From Aquipseudomonas alcaligenes_A (GTDB lineage: Bacteria; Pseudomonadota; Gammaproteobacteria; Pseudomonadales; Pseudomonadaceae), in NCBI GenBank assembly GCA_048595745.1, contig CP184361.1: a DNA stretch of 64,000 bases; one strand, given 5' to 3'. Position 1 is the stretch's first letter. Each line of letters starts with the position of its first letter. The translations under genes were made by a program, and so were the position numbers. A model generated the notes under the pieces. It was given only the letters and a program-made list of their open reading frames with translations. It made no database searches and was not told the DNA's origin. Positions 46,061 through 58,700 of the stretch are shown here, one piece after another.

Positions 46061-46483
46061 GTGAGTCGTCCTTGCGTCCGCTATCTCGTTCCAATCCCTT
46101 TCCTGCTTGGGTTGGCGATGATTGCGACTGCCTTCTGGCAAAACGATGCTGACTTCGTTTTTGGCGATGCAGTGCCAATCGATGCGGTTTTTGTAGATAG
46201 CGGCCCATCTCAGTCAGGTAGTGGCAGGCCCCGCTATTTCCCCATCTTCCAGTTACCAGATGGTCGAGCCCTCACGGTTGAGCGCGCCACTGTGGCTGCC
46301 GAGCTCCCACAGAAGGGTCAGACCGTACAGCTGCGCTGCAGCACCAAGAACCCAGGGAACTGCAAAATGCCGAACAGCCCAGAAAACGATTTCGTTTTTT
46401 ACGGCATTGCAGCCCTATGGTCGTTAATTGCAGCAGGCGTTACTTATTTCATGTGGAGGCCTCTGTTCCGCAGTTCGATCTAA
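46061..46483 (+). CDS. DUF3592-type membrane protein, lower GC
   Basis: This 140-aa protein has an N-terminal membrane segment (PIPFLLGLAMIATAFW), an extracytoplasmic domain with YFPIFQLPDGRALTVE, two cysteines, and a second membrane segment near the C-terminus (IAALWSLIAAGVTYFMW). This layout is that of DUF3592 proteins, whose role is unknown. The start is a GTG at 46061 with GAGG upstream. Its base composition is clearly less GC-rich and its codon use less biased than all neighbours, which suggests recent acquisition. The 184 bases before it are similar and contain no gene that I can support. Confidence 0.7.
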   Translation: MSRPCVRYLVPIPFLLGLAMIATAFWQNDADFVFGDAVPIDAVFVDSGPSQSGSGRPRYFPIFQLPDGRALTVERATVAAELPQKGQTVQLRCSTKNPGNCKMPNSPENDFVFYGIAALWSLIAAGVTYFMWRPLFRSSI

Positions 46484-46497
46484 AGGCATTTGAACCT

Positions 46498-47169
46498 TCA
46501 GCCACGCAGCTCCTCCAGCCGGCGTATCTGCCGCCCCTCGGCGTCGAAGTTGTCCGCTGCCAGCCAGCGCTCGAAGGCGTCTCGGCAGGCCGGCCATTCG
46601 CTATCGATGATGGCGAACCAGGCTGTATCGCGGCTCTCGCCCTTGACCACCATATGCTGGCGGAACAGGCCCTCGTAGCTGAAGCCGAAGCGTTCGGCGG
46701 CGCGCCTGGAGCGGGCGTTGCGCGCATTGCACTTCCATTCGAAGCGGCGGTAGCCCAGTTCGTCGAAGGCGCGGCGGGCCAGCAGGAACACTGCCTCGCT
46801 GGCACCTGGCGTGCGCTGCAGGGCGGCGCCGAAGGCGATATGGCCGAGCTCGATGCAGCCGTCTTTGGGTGTGATGCGCAGGTAGGCCAGCAGGCCGATT
46901 GCACGTGCGCTGGCCTGCTCGACCACGGCGTAGAACTGCGGATCGCGGCTGTCGGCATGGCCGGCCAGCCAGGCATCGAAGGTCGTGCGTTCGGCGAAGG
47001 GGCCGTAGGGCAGGTAATCCCATAGCGCCGGGTCGGGGCCCTGCAGGGCGTTCCACAGATCATCGGCATGCTGGGCGAAGTCCAGCGGCTCAAGGCGGAT
47101 AAAACGGCCCTGCAGCGGGTGATGTGGCGGGAAGGGGCGCGGCTGCCACTGGCCCAGGTCGATGCTCAT
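46498..47169 (-). CDS. GNAT-family N-acetyltransferase (RimJ/RimL-like)
   Basis: This 223-aa acetyltransferase resembles RimL/RimJ and YdaF-type enzymes, with FIRLEPLDFAQHADDLW at the start and the acetyl-CoA region FDELGYRRFEWKCNARNARS followed by RFGFSYEGLFRQH. The substrate is unknown. Its start overlaps the stop of the preceding GNAT gene by four bases, so the two are coupled. Confidence 0.86.
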   Translation of the reverse strand: MSIDLGQWQPRPFPPHHPLQGRFIRLEPLDFAQHADDLWNALQGPDPALWDYLPYGPFAERTTFDAWLAGHADSRDPQFYAVVEQASARAIGLLAYLRITPKDGCIELGHIAFGAALQRTPGASEAVFLLARRAFDELGYRRFEWKCNARNARSRRAAERFGFSYEGLFRQHMVVKGESRDTAWFAIIDSEWPACRDAFERWLAADNFDAEGRQIRRLEELRG

Positions 47170-47609
47170 CCCAGCAGCTTCCGGTACTGGATAAAGCCGG
47201 AGCGGTCGGCGATGTGGTCGTAGAGCATGCGCCCCTGGTAGTTGGTTTCCTGGGTCAGCCAGTGCACGCGACTGGCGCCGGCGGCGGCCGCCTGGGCGTA
47301 GACGTGCTCGATCAGCGCGCGGCCGATGCCGCCGCCGCGGATGTTTTCGGCCACGTAGAGGTCCTGCAGGTAGCAGTAGTCGCCCGTGGTCCAGCAGCTG
47401 CGGTGGAAGATGTAGTGCACCAGGCCGACGGCCGCGCCGTCACGCCAGGCCAGAGCGGCGTGCATCGGCTCCGCCGGGTCGAGGAAACGTTGCCATGTGA
47501 GGGCGCTGGTCTCGTCGGCAATGGTGGCGTTGTAGAAACGCTGGTAGCCCTGCCAGAGCGGCAGCCAGGCGGCGTGGTCGGCGGCGGTGATGGGGCGGAT
47601 GTCGAGCAT
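47166..47609 (-). CDS. GNAT-family N-acetyltransferase
   Basis: This 147-aa acetyltransferase has the motif A core YLQDLYVAENIRGGGIGRALIEHV, which binds acetyl-CoA, and ETNYQGRMLYDHIADRSGFI at the end, as in spermidine/diamine acetyltransferase-like GNATs. The substrate is not established. GGAGGA precedes the ATG at 47609. It is the first gene of a two-gene unit with the next GNAT. Confidence 0.87.
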   Translation of the reverse strand: MLDIRPITAADHAAWLPLWQGYQRFYNATIADETSALTWQRFLDPAEPMHAALAWRDGAAVGLVHYIFHRSCWTTGDYCYLQDLYVAENIRGGGIGRALIEHVYAQAAAAGASRVHWLTQETNYQGRMLYDHIADRSGFIQYRKLLG

Positions 47610-47645
47610 GGTTCCTCCTTGTATGCGAATGCGGGTGGGGCTTTC

Positions 47646-47682
47646 CCCCCTCCCTAGCCCTCTCCCCGGAGGGGAGAGGGGA
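47646..47682. repeat. CCCTCTCCCC/GGGGAGAGGG palindrome
   Basis: Palindrome with a GGA loop, preceded by CCCTCCCTAG, between the PaiB-like and GNAT genes. Confidence 0.8.
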
Positions 47683-47693
47683 CTGGGTGCGGC

Positions 47694-48317
47694 TCAGCTC
47701 ATGCGTGCCGCCAGTTCGCGGTCGCCTGGGCTGGTTGAGGCGGCAAGGCCGTCGCGTACGCCGGCCTGGTCGGCGGCCGAGCGGTTCTGCCCGAGCTTCC
47801 ACTTGCCTTCCAGGCGGCGGATCGGCAGGGCGAAGCCGACGATGGCGCGCAGCATGCTGTCGAGGTAGTCGCGCGGTGCATCGCTGACCGCCCAGGGCCG
47901 CTCGCGGCCGTTTTCATGCTGGTCGCTGAGACGGCTGACGATCTGCAGCAGGCGCTCGGGCTCTTCGATCAGCTCGACCGGGCCGCGGGCGTGCACGGCG
48001 ATGTAGTTCCAGGTCGGTACCACCTTGCCGTGCTCGGCCTTGGCCGGGTACCAGCCGGGGCTGATGTAGGCGTCCGGGCCGCTGAATACGGCCAGCGCCT
48101 CGGCGCCGCCCTGCAGGTCGCGCCAGTGCGGGTTGGCCCGGGCGAAGTGGCCGTAGAGGGTGCCGAACTCGCCCTCGTCGGGCGCAAGCAGCAGCGGCAG
48201 ATGGCTGGCCTGCACGCCGGCGGCGCCGGCACTGGTGAGCAGGGCGAAGGGGCTGGCCTGCATCTGCGCGTGCAGCTCGGCGAGGTCGTCCTGGCGGAAA
48301 GCGGAGGGCAGGTACAT
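47694..48317 (-). CDS. FMN-binding PaiB-like protein
   Basis: This 207-aa protein belongs to the PaiB / FMN-binding negative regulator family (split-barrel fold). Landmarks are MYLPSAFRQDD, ASHLPLLLAPDEG, YGHFARANPHW, and VFSGPDAYISPGWY with NYIAVHARG. PaiB in Bacillus affects protease synthesis and sporulation; in proteobacteria the role is unclear and is often linked to vitamin B6 or MocR genes. It is divergent from a MocR regulator here, which supports that link. Confidence 0.88.
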   Translation of the reverse strand: MYLPSAFRQDDLAELHAQMQASPFALLTSAGAAGVQASHLPLLLAPDEGEFGTLYGHFARANPHWRDLQGGAEALAVFSGPDAYISPGWYPAKAEHGKVVPTWNYIAVHARGPVELIEEPERLLQIVSRLSDQHENGRERPWAVSDAPRDYLDSMLRAIVGFALPIRRLEGKWKLGQNRSAADQAGVRDGLAASTSPGDRELAARMS

Positions 48318-48405
48318 GGCGGTTCTCCTGGCGCAATGAGGTCATGCTAGGCAGGATATTGGCCTGTTGTAAGAGCCATTAAGTGCGACTTCGATGGAGC
48401 CAATC

Positions 48406-49869
48406 ATGTCCGCCACGCCACCGTTGCCCGTCGACCTTTCCGGCATCCGCCTCAGTGGCGCGGGGCTGGCGCGCCAGCTCTACCAGGGCCTGCGCGAACG
48501 CATCCTGGACGGGCGTCTGGCCGGCCGCAGCCGTTTGCCGGCCAGCCGCGACCTGGCCCGGGTGCTCGGGGTGTCGCGCAACACCGTCACCCGTGCGCTG
48601 GACCAACTGTATGCCGAGGGCTACATCGAGGGCCGCGTCGGCGACGGCACCTACGTGGCCGATGTCGCCGGGCTGCGCGCCACGCCCGCGCCGCCCGCGC
48701 AGGCCAGCCCCGCCAGCGCGGCGCTGGCCCTGTTGCGCGACCACCACCTGCCACTGCCGCCCAACGGCGCGCCGCGGGCCTTTCGCATCGGCGTGCCGGC
48801 CTATGACCTGTTCCCCTTCGAGACCTGGGCGCGGCTGCAGGCGCGCTTCTGGCGCAAGCCCTCGGCCGCGCGCCTGGGCTACGGTGACCCGGCCGGCGAT
48901 GCCACCCTGCGCGAGCTGGTGGCGGCCTACCTGCGCAGCAGTCGCGGGCTCAACTGCGACCCGGCGCAGATCGTCATCACCTGCGGCGCGCAGCAGGCCA
49001 TCAGCCTGTGCGCCCAGCTGCTGGTGCAGCCCGGCGACCGGGTGGCCGTCGAGAACCCCGGCTACCGCGCCGCCGGCCATGCCTTCGCGGTGGCCGGTGC
49101 CGAACTGTGCGGCGTGGCGGTGGATGGCGACGGCCTCGACACCGCCGCGCTGCAGGCGCTCGGGGACTGCCGGCTGGCCTATGTCACGCCCTCGCACCAG
49201 TACCCGACGGGCGTGACCCTGTCGCTGGCGCGGCGCCTGGAACTGCTGGAGTGGGCGCAGCACCGGGACGGCTGGATCATCGAGGACGACTACGACGGCG
49301 AGTACCGCTACAGCGGTACGCCGCTAGCCCCCCTGGCGGCACTGGACCGGCAGGGGCGGGTGCTTTACGTCGGCACCTTCTGCAAGATCGCCTTTCCCGC
49401 CCTGCGTCTCGGCTACCTGGTGCTGCCGCCCGCGCTGGCCGAGGCCTTTGCCCGGCGCCGGGCCATCGACATGCGTCACTCGGAGGTCGGCACCCAGGCG
49501 GTGATGGCCGAGTTCATCGCCGCCGGCCATTTCCAGCGCCACGTGCGACGCATGCGCGCGGCGGCGCGGGCGCGCCGCGACGCCCTGCTGGCGCACTGGC
49601 CGCAGGCGATTCCCGGTTGCGCGCCCTTGCCCAGGGTGGAGGCTGGCCTGCACCTGTGCGTACGGGTGGCGAGCATCGCCCGCGAGCGCGCGCTGGTCGC
49701 CGCCGCGCGGGCCGCCGGGGTGGAGATGAACCCTCTCAGCAGCTACTGGCTGGATGACGATGCGCTGCCGGTGGATGCCCGTGCCGGCCTGGTGCTGGGC
49801 TTTGCCGCCGTGCCCGAGGCGCAGATCGTCGAGGCCATCGCCACGTTGCGCCGGGCCTGGGGGGTGTAG
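48406..49869 (+). CDS. MocR-type GntR/aminotransferase fusion regulator (PdxR-like)
   Basis: This 487-aa regulator fuses a GntR winged HTH (residues about 15-85, with RLPASRDLARVLGVSRNTVTRALDQLYAEGY) to a fold type I aminotransferase domain. The PLP site is visible as VTPSHQYPTG, IIEDDYDGEYRY and the lysine motif VGTFCKIAFPALRLGY. Such proteins sense PLP or amino acids. GGAGCC precedes the ATG at 48406; a start four codons earlier lacks one. Divergence from the PaiB gene suggests that this is its target. Confidence 0.88.
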   Translation: MSATPPLPVDLSGIRLSGAGLARQLYQGLRERILDGRLAGRSRLPASRDLARVLGVSRNTVTRALDQLYAEGYIEGRVGDGTYVADVAGLRATPAPPAQASPASAALALLRDHHLPLPPNGAPRAFRIGVPAYDLFPFETWARLQARFWRKPSAARLGYGDPAGDATLRELVAAYLRSSRGLNCDPAQIVITCGAQQAISLCAQLLVQPGDRVAVENPGYRAAGHAFAVAGAELCGVAVDGDGLDTAALQALGDCRLAYVTPSHQYPTGVTLSLARRLELLEWAQHRDGWIIEDDYDGEYRYSGTPLAPLAALDRQGRVLYVGTFCKIAFPALRLGYLVLPPALAEAFARRRAIDMRHSEVGTQAVMAEFIAAGHFQRHVRRMRAAARARRDALLAHWPQAIPGCAPLPRVEAGLHLCVRVASIARERALVAAARAAGVEMNPLSSYWLDDDALPVDARAGLVLGFAAVPEAQIVEAIATLRRAWGV

Positions 49870-50044
49870 CCCGGATGCAATCCGGGGGTGGAGTTGCCTG
49901 CATTTCCCGGACTGCATCCGGGCTGTGCCTGCTGCCCTCTCCCCCGGCCCCTCTCCCGTAAACGGGAGAGGGGAGCTGAACTCCGTGGTGCCGCTAAAGC
50001 TCCATGCGCCCCCTCTCCCCGGCGGGGAGAGGGTTGGGGAGAGG
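49867..50044. repeat. Cluster of palindromic repeats between the MocR gene and aspA
   Basis: The 316-base gap (49870-50185) holds no gene. It contains a REP-like pair (49867-49888 and 49906-49924), CCCCTCTCCCGT-AA-ACGGGAGAGGGG (49948-49973) and CCCTCTCCCC-GGC-GGGGAGAGGG (50010-50033), then the aspA terminator. Confidence 0.8.
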
Positions 50045-50083
50045 TTGCCCGCGCCAGCAGCAGAGGGGAGAAAACAGGCGGAC

Positions 50084-50110
50084 AAAAAAAGGGATGGCCG
50101 AGGCCATCCC
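50084..50110 (-). terminator. Rho-independent terminator after aspA
   Basis: Minus-strand GGGATGGCCT-CGGCCATCCC followed by seven T. Confidence 0.88.
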
Positions 50111-50185
50111 TGAGTGGTGAGGCTGGTGAGGCCTCGTCTATGAATCGGGTCGCGATCGACCGGGGTTGCCAGCAACCGGTGTGGA

Positions 50186-51613
<1,428 letters not shown>

Positions 51614-51709
51614 GATGTGTTTATTCTCGGGGTAATACGGCTTGGCGCCGCGATGCCCAATAATCTAGGCTTTGCGCCGTCCGTCGGCCAATGCTGTTAA
51701 ACGCTATGC

Positions 51710-51726
51710 TATGCCGAATCGGCATA
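51710..51726. promoter_or_regulatory. LysR-type operator between aspA and its LysR neighbour
   Basis: TATGCCGAATCGGCATA is a perfect 17-bp palindrome that contains a T-N11-A LysR box. It lies 97 bases from the aspA start and 71 from the LysR start. Confidence 0.65.
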
Positions 51727-51796
51727 ATGTCGCCGTGACTCGGGTTGAATGTCGCGCGTGCATAATTTCAAACGAAATTGGGCGAAGAACTAGGCA

Positions 51797-52708
51797 ATGA
51801 ATCTGGAAACCAAATGGCTGGAGGACTTCGTCGCCCTGGCCGCCACCCGCAGCTTTTCCCAGGCGGCCGAGAAGCGCTTCGTCACCCAGCCGGCCTTCAG
51901 TCGGCGCATCCGCAGCCTGGAAGCGGCGCTGGGGCTGACCCTGGTCAACCGCACCCGCACGCCGGTGGAGCTGACCGAGTCCGGCCAGCTGTTTCTGGTC
52001 ACCGCGCGCAGCATGGTCGAACAGCTCGGCGAGGTGGTGCGTCACCTGCACCACGTCGAGGGCCAGCAGGGCGAGGTGCTGCAGATCGCCGCGGCGCACT
52101 CGCTGACCCTCGGCTTCTTCCCGGAGTGGATCGGCCGCCTGCGCCGCGAGGGCCTGCCGCTGTCCACCCGGCTGGTGGCGACCAACGTCGGCGAGGCCGT
52201 GCATTCGCTGCGCGAAGGCAGCTGTGACCTGATCCTCGCCTACTACGACCCGGACGCGGCCATGCAGCTGGCGCCGGACATCTTCCCCTCGCTGCACCTG
52301 GGCACCACCTCGATGCTGCCGGTGTGCGCAGTGAGCGAGGACGGCGCGCCGCTGTTCAACCTGGAGAGCGGCCAGACCGTGCCGCTGCTGGCCTACAGCG
52401 CCGGCGCCTTTCTCGGCCGCTCGGTGAACCAGCTGCTGCGCCAGCGCGCCCTACGCTCCACCACGGTGTACGAGACGGCCATGGCCGACAGCCTCAAGAC
52501 CATGGCCCTGCAGGGCCTGGGCGTGGCCTGGGTGCCGCGCCTGTCGGTGACCATGGAACTGGCTCGCGGCGAGCTGGCGGTGTGCGGTGGCGAGCAGTGG
52601 CAGGTGCCGCTGGAGATCCGCCTGTACCGCTGCGTGCTGTCGCGCAAGGCGGCGGTGCGCCTGCTGTGGCGCAAGCTGGAGGCCGGGGTGGGTGGGGCTG
52701 AGGCATAA
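51797..52708 (+). CDS. LysR-family regulator, HypT/YjiE-like
   Basis: This 303-aa regulator is similar over its whole length to E. coli HypT (YjiE): NLETKWLEDFVALAATRSFS, RFVTQPAFSRRIRSLEAALG, AAAHSLTLGFFPEWI and LKTMALQGLGVAWVPRL all have counterparts. HypT responds to hypochlorite through methionine oxidation, but Pseudomonas relatives next to aspA may have another ligand. The HTH is at residues about 5-63. The palindrome upstream is its probable binding site, shared with aspA. Confidence 0.85.
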   Translation: MNLETKWLEDFVALAATRSFSQAAEKRFVTQPAFSRRIRSLEAALGLTLVNRTRTPVELTESGQLFLVTARSMVEQLGEVVRHLHHVEGQQGEVLQIAAAHSLTLGFFPEWIGRLRREGLPLSTRLVATNVGEAVHSLREGSCDLILAYYDPDAAMQLAPDIFPSLHLGTTSMLPVCAVSEDGAPLFNLESGQTVPLLAYSAGAFLGRSVNQLLRQRALRSTTVYETAMADSLKTMALQGLGVAWVPRLSVTMELARGELAVCGGEQWQVPLEIRLYRCVLSRKAAVRLLWRKLEAGVGGAEA

Positions 52709-52858
52709 GTCCGACGACTGGGCCTGGTCGCGCAGGGTGTACTCGCCGAAGGCCGTGCACCGAAGGGCGAGTGCTGGTGCTCCTGCGAGGTGCCAGGGTG
52801 GATGTCGCCTGGCACCACCGTGACGCTGCTCGGTGAATCGATGAAGCGCGATCCGCCC

Positions 52859-54179
<1,321 letters not shown>

Positions 54180-54187
<8 letters not shown>

Positions 54188-56048
54188 GGCGGGGCTCCTC
54201 CAGGGGCAGGGTGAGGACGAAGGCGGTGCCGCCTTCCTCCGGGTGGCGCACGGCCAGGCTGCCGGCGGCGGCGGCGGCGAGGCTGGCCGACAGGGTCAGG
54301 CCGAGGCCGAGGCCCTTCTCGCCGGGCTTGGTGGTGAAGAAGGGTTCGAACAGGTGGGCGCGCAGGTCCGGCGGGATGCCGGCGCCGCTGTCGCGCACTT
54401 CCAGCACGTAGTCGGCGCCCTGCGCTGCGCCGCTCAGCCACAGCTCGCGGCGCGGCTGTTCGCGCAGGGCGTCGAGGGCGTTGCTCAGCAGGTTGACCAG
54501 GATCTGCTCCAGGCGGGTCTGGTCGATGGCCAGACGTGCCTCGGCGAACGCGCGGTGCAGGGTCGGGCGCTCCTGCTCGATGCGGCTGTGCAGGAGGAAC
54601 AGTGCGGCATCCACCGCCTGTTCCAGGCTGGCCTGGCCCTGGTCGCCACCGCGCCGGGCGAAGGCGCGCAGGCTGGCGGTGATACGGCCCATGCGGTCGA
54701 CCAGCTCGCCGATGGCCTGCAGGTTGCTGCCGGCGGTGTCCAGCGCGCCGCGTTCGAGGAAGCGCGCGGCGTTCGCCGACAGGGTGCGCAGCGCCGCCAG
54801 CGGCTGGTTGAGTTCGTGGGCGATGCTGGTCGACATCTGCCCGATCACCGCCAGTTTGCCGGCCTGCACCAGGCCGTCCTGGGCCTGGCGCAGGGTGGCC
54901 TCGGTCTGCTGGCGCTCGCGCACTTCGTCCTGCAGCAGGCGGTTGCTGGCGGACAGGTCGAGGGTGCGCTCGGCGATCTTGCGTTCCAGGTCGGCGTTGG
55001 CCGCCTGCAGCGCCTCGCGTGCCGCCAGGCGGGTGGCGATCACCTTGCGCCGCTGGTTCAGTGCCAGGCCACCGAAGATCAGCAGGGCGCAGGCCACGCC
55101 GGCGAGCAGGCCGTGGCTGACGGCGGCGCGGCGCTGCTCGGCCAGCGGCGTGAGCAGGGTCAGGTGCCAGGGCGTGTCGGCCAGGGCGCGGGTCTGTTGC
55201 AGGTAGTCCAGCGGCTGGCCGGCGGGGCCGCGCAGGCGCACTTCCTCGAGGCCGTCACCGAGCGCGCGGCGCGCCAGCGGTTGCAGTTCTTCCAGCGCCG
55301 CCCAGTGGTATTGCAGGCTGCGCGCCAGGCGTTCGCGGGTGTCGTCGTCCAGCGGCCGCACGGCCTTGAGCCGGCGTTTCGGGTCGCTGGAGAGGATGAT
55401 GATGCCGTTCTCGTCGCTGACGTAGGCTTCCACGCGGGCGTCGGCCCAGCGCTTCTCCAGGGCGTCGAGGCGCACCTTGACCACCGCCACGCCGATCACC
55501 CGGCCGTTGCCGCGCAGGCCGTGGGCCAGGTAGTAGCCGGGCTCGCCGGTGGTGCTGCCGATGCCGTAGAAGCGCCCCGGTTCACCGCGCACGGCCTGCT
55601 TGTAGTAGTCGCGGAACGACAGGTCCTCGCCCAGGTAGCTGTCCGGCTGGCTCCAGTTGCTGGTGGCGACCACCCGGCCGTCGAGGTCGAGCACGTACAC
55701 CGCCAGGCTGCCGGCGCGGCGGTTGAGGCCTTCGAGGTGATCGTTGAGGCGCTGCCGGCGGTAGCGGCCGGGGGTCAGCAGCAGGCGGCTGACGCTGCTT
55801 TCCAGCTCCAGCAGGCTGGGCAGGTAGGTGTACTTGCCGATCTCGCTTTCCACCGCGCGGGCGTTGAGCTCCAGCTGGCGCTCGCCGCCCTCGGCCAGGT
55901 CACGGATGCCGGCCGCCTCGCTGAGGCGGTAGCCGGCGTAGCCGCAGCCGAGCACCAGGGCGATGCCCAGCAGGGTCAGCAGGAACTGGCGGAACAGGCG
56001 TGGCTTCACGGCAAGCACGGGCGGGACGCTGGGGGAGGGGCATTGCAT
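54180..56048 (-). CDS. aauS: Sensor histidine kinase for acidic amino acids
   Basis: This 622-aa DctB-type kinase has a membrane segment near residues 20-38, a periplasmic dCache-like sensor region (to about 310), a second membrane segment (LLAGVACALLIFGGLAL), a coiled coil, and HisKA/HATPase domains. The phosphoacceptor histidine is in STSIAHELNQPLAAL. The ATP site is NLLSNALDAL, then DSGAGIPPDL and GLGLGLTLS. I use the ATG at 56048; the frame continues upstream through repeats with no plausible start. It is cotranscribed with aauR and should sense glutamate or aspartate. Confidence 0.86.
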
Positions 56049-56365
56049 CACAGTCGTCCGGGGCTGGGTAGGGAGAGGGGGAGGTGCCGATGAGTCCCTC
56101 ACCCTGCGCGGGCCGCCCCGGCCCCTCTGGACTCGCCACGTCCCTGTGGCTCGGCCTGCGGCCAGCTGGCGCTGCCCAAATCGGTTTTCCTGCCGATTTG
56201 TCCAGGGGGAGGGGAGTCGGATCGGTTGAGCGCAGCGCGGCACGAGGCAAATGCTCCCTCTCCCGTTTACGGGGGCACGCCCAGTGGAGAGGGTTGGGGA
56301 GAGGGCTACGGGGCCTTCCCTCTCCCCCAGCCCCTCTCCCACAAGTGGGAGAGGGGAGGTTTCGC
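56049..56365. repeat. Repeat-filled gap between aatP and aauS
   Basis: These 317 bases hold no gene. At 56255-56357 there are at least three CCCTCTCCC/GGGAGAGGG half or full units, and a shorter degenerate set lies near 56065-56120. In PAO1, ggt and ansB occupy this position. Confidence 0.75.
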
Positions 56366-57096
<731 letters not shown>

Positions 57097-57100
<4 letters not shown>

Positions 57101-57765
57101 ACGGCTAACCTTTTCTGCAGGAGCTTGACCAGCTGTGAGGCGGCGAAGCTGAGGGTGAAGTACATGAGGCCGGCGAAGATCAGGAACTCGTGCGGCTGGC
57201 CGAGGATGTCGCCGCGCGAGCGGGCGGCGTTGAGGAAGTCCATCAGGCCCACGGTGTAGACCAGCGAGGTGTCCTGGAACAGGATGATGCTCTGCTGCAG
57301 CAGCAGCGGCGTCATCTTGCGGAAGGCCTGCGGCAGGATGATCAGGCGCATGCTCTGCGCATAGGTCATGCCCAGCGCGGAGGCGGCGCCCATCTGGCCC
57401 TTGGGGATGGCCTGGATGCCGGCGCGGACGATCTCGCAGAAGTAGGCCGCCTCGAACATCACGAAGGCCACCAGGCACGAGGTGAAGGCGCCCACCGGGG
57501 TGTCCTCGCCGGTGATCCAGCGCAGGATGAAGGGCACCGCGAAGTAGAACCAGGTGATCACCAGCAGCAGCGGGATGGAGCGGAAGTAGTTGACGTAGGT
57601 GGCGGCGGCATTGGCCAGCAGGCGGTTGTGCGACAGCCGTGCGATGGCCAGCAGGGTGCCCAGCACCACGCCGCCGAGCACACCCAGCACCATCAGCTGC
57701 AGGGTCATCAGCATGCCGTTCCACAGGCCCGGCAGGGCCGGGACGATAGCGCTGAAATCCATCAT
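57097..57765 (-). CDS. aatM: Glutamate/aspartate ABC transporter permease 2
   Basis: This 222-aa HisM/GltK-type permease begins MMDFSAIVPALPGLWNG. It has about five membrane segments and the EAA loop AIPKGQMGAASALGMTYAQSMR. Its start overlaps the aatQ stop, so it is coupled to aatQ. It pairs with AatQ in the channel. Confidence 0.91.
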
Positions 57766-58508
57766 TTGCCTCCCACGGCGATCAGGCCGGGCACCGCGAC
57801 CTTCTTCTCGATCAGGCGCATCAGCAGCATCAGGCTCATGTTCAGGGTGAAGTAGATCAGCGTGGCCAGGGTGAAGGCCTCGAACAGGTTGGCGCTGAAT
57901 TCGGCGGTCTGCTTGGTCTGCGCCAGCAGCTCCATGAGGCCGATCAGCGAGGCCACCGAGGAGTTCTTGAAGATGTTGAGGAACTCGCTGGTCAGCGGCG
58001 GGATGATGATGCGAAAGGCCTGCGGCAGCAGGACGTTGGCGTAGATCTGCGGCAGGCTGAAGCCCAGCGCGTAGCCGGCGGCCAGCTGGCCCTTGGGCAG
58101 CGCCTGGATGCCGGTGCGCACCTGCTCGCAGACGCGCGCGGCGGTGAACAGGCCGAGGCACACGACCACGCTGATGAAGGCCGAGGTGGCCGGGTTGAGG
58201 TCCTGCTTGAACCACATTTCCAGCGGTTCGGGCAGCAGGTCCGGTACCAGGAAGTACCAGAGGAACAGCTGCACCAGCAGCGGCACGTTGCGGAACAGCT
58301 CCACGTAGCAGGTGGCGAAGCCGCTGATCCAGCGGTTCGGCACGGTGCGCATCACGCCGAGCAGCGAGCCCAGCAGCAGGGCGATCAGCCAGCCGGCCAG
58401 GGCGATGGCGATGGTCCAGCCCAGGCCGGTGACGAACCAGTCCAGGTAGATCTCGTTGCCGATGCCGGTGGACTTGAAGAACACGCCCCAGTCCCAGTTG
58501 TAATTCAT
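57762..58508 (-). CDS. aatQ: Glutamate/aspartate ABC transporter permease 1
   Basis: This 248-aa GltJ-type permease has an N-terminal extension MNYNWDWGVFFKSTGIGNEI typical of this subfamily, several membrane segments and the EAA loop ALPKGQLAAGYALGFSLPQI. It is the first gene after the binding-protein gene, separated from it by 192 bases that contain a long hairpin and a palindromic repeat. Confidence 0.91.
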   Translation of the reverse strand: MNYNWDWGVFFKSTGIGNEIYLDWFVTGLGWTIAIALAGWLIALLLGSLLGVMRTVPNRWISGFATCYVELFRNVPLLVQLFLWYFLVPDLLPEPLEMWFKQDLNPATSAFISVVVCLGLFTAARVCEQVRTGIQALPKGQLAAGYALGFSLPQIYANVLLPQAFRIIIPPLTSEFLNIFKNSSVASLIGLMELLAQTKQTAEFSANLFEAFTLATLIYFTLNMSLMLLMRLIEKKVAVPGLIAVGGK

Positions 58509-58530
58509 CTTGGCTACCCACGATCAGGGC

Positions 58531-58588
58531 GGACAGGAGCCGGGGCCGACACGGTCCCCCGCCGCGGTTGGCGACGGTGCTCCTGTCC
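58531..58588 (-). other. Long inverted repeat between aatJ and aatQ
   Basis: GGACAGGAGC (58531-58540) and GCTCCTGTCC (58579-58588) are perfectly complementary over 10 bp with a 38-base loop. No T-run follows. It may stabilise the upstream aatJ message or dampen read-through into aatQ. Confidence 0.55.
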
Positions 58589-58655
58589 TAATTTGCAGAG
58601 GTGAGGCGGCGCCGCTCTCGTGAAGTGGCGCCGTACCAACAGGCGGCTTCCTGCT

Positions 58656-58679
58656 CCCTCTCCCCTGAGGGGAGAGGGG
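58656..58679. repeat. CCCTCTCCCC/GGGGAGAGGG palindrome
   Basis: Palindrome with a TGA-containing loop, just after the aatJ stop. Confidence 0.78.
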
Positions 58680-58700
58680 AGCCAGTCCCCGCAGCCTTGC

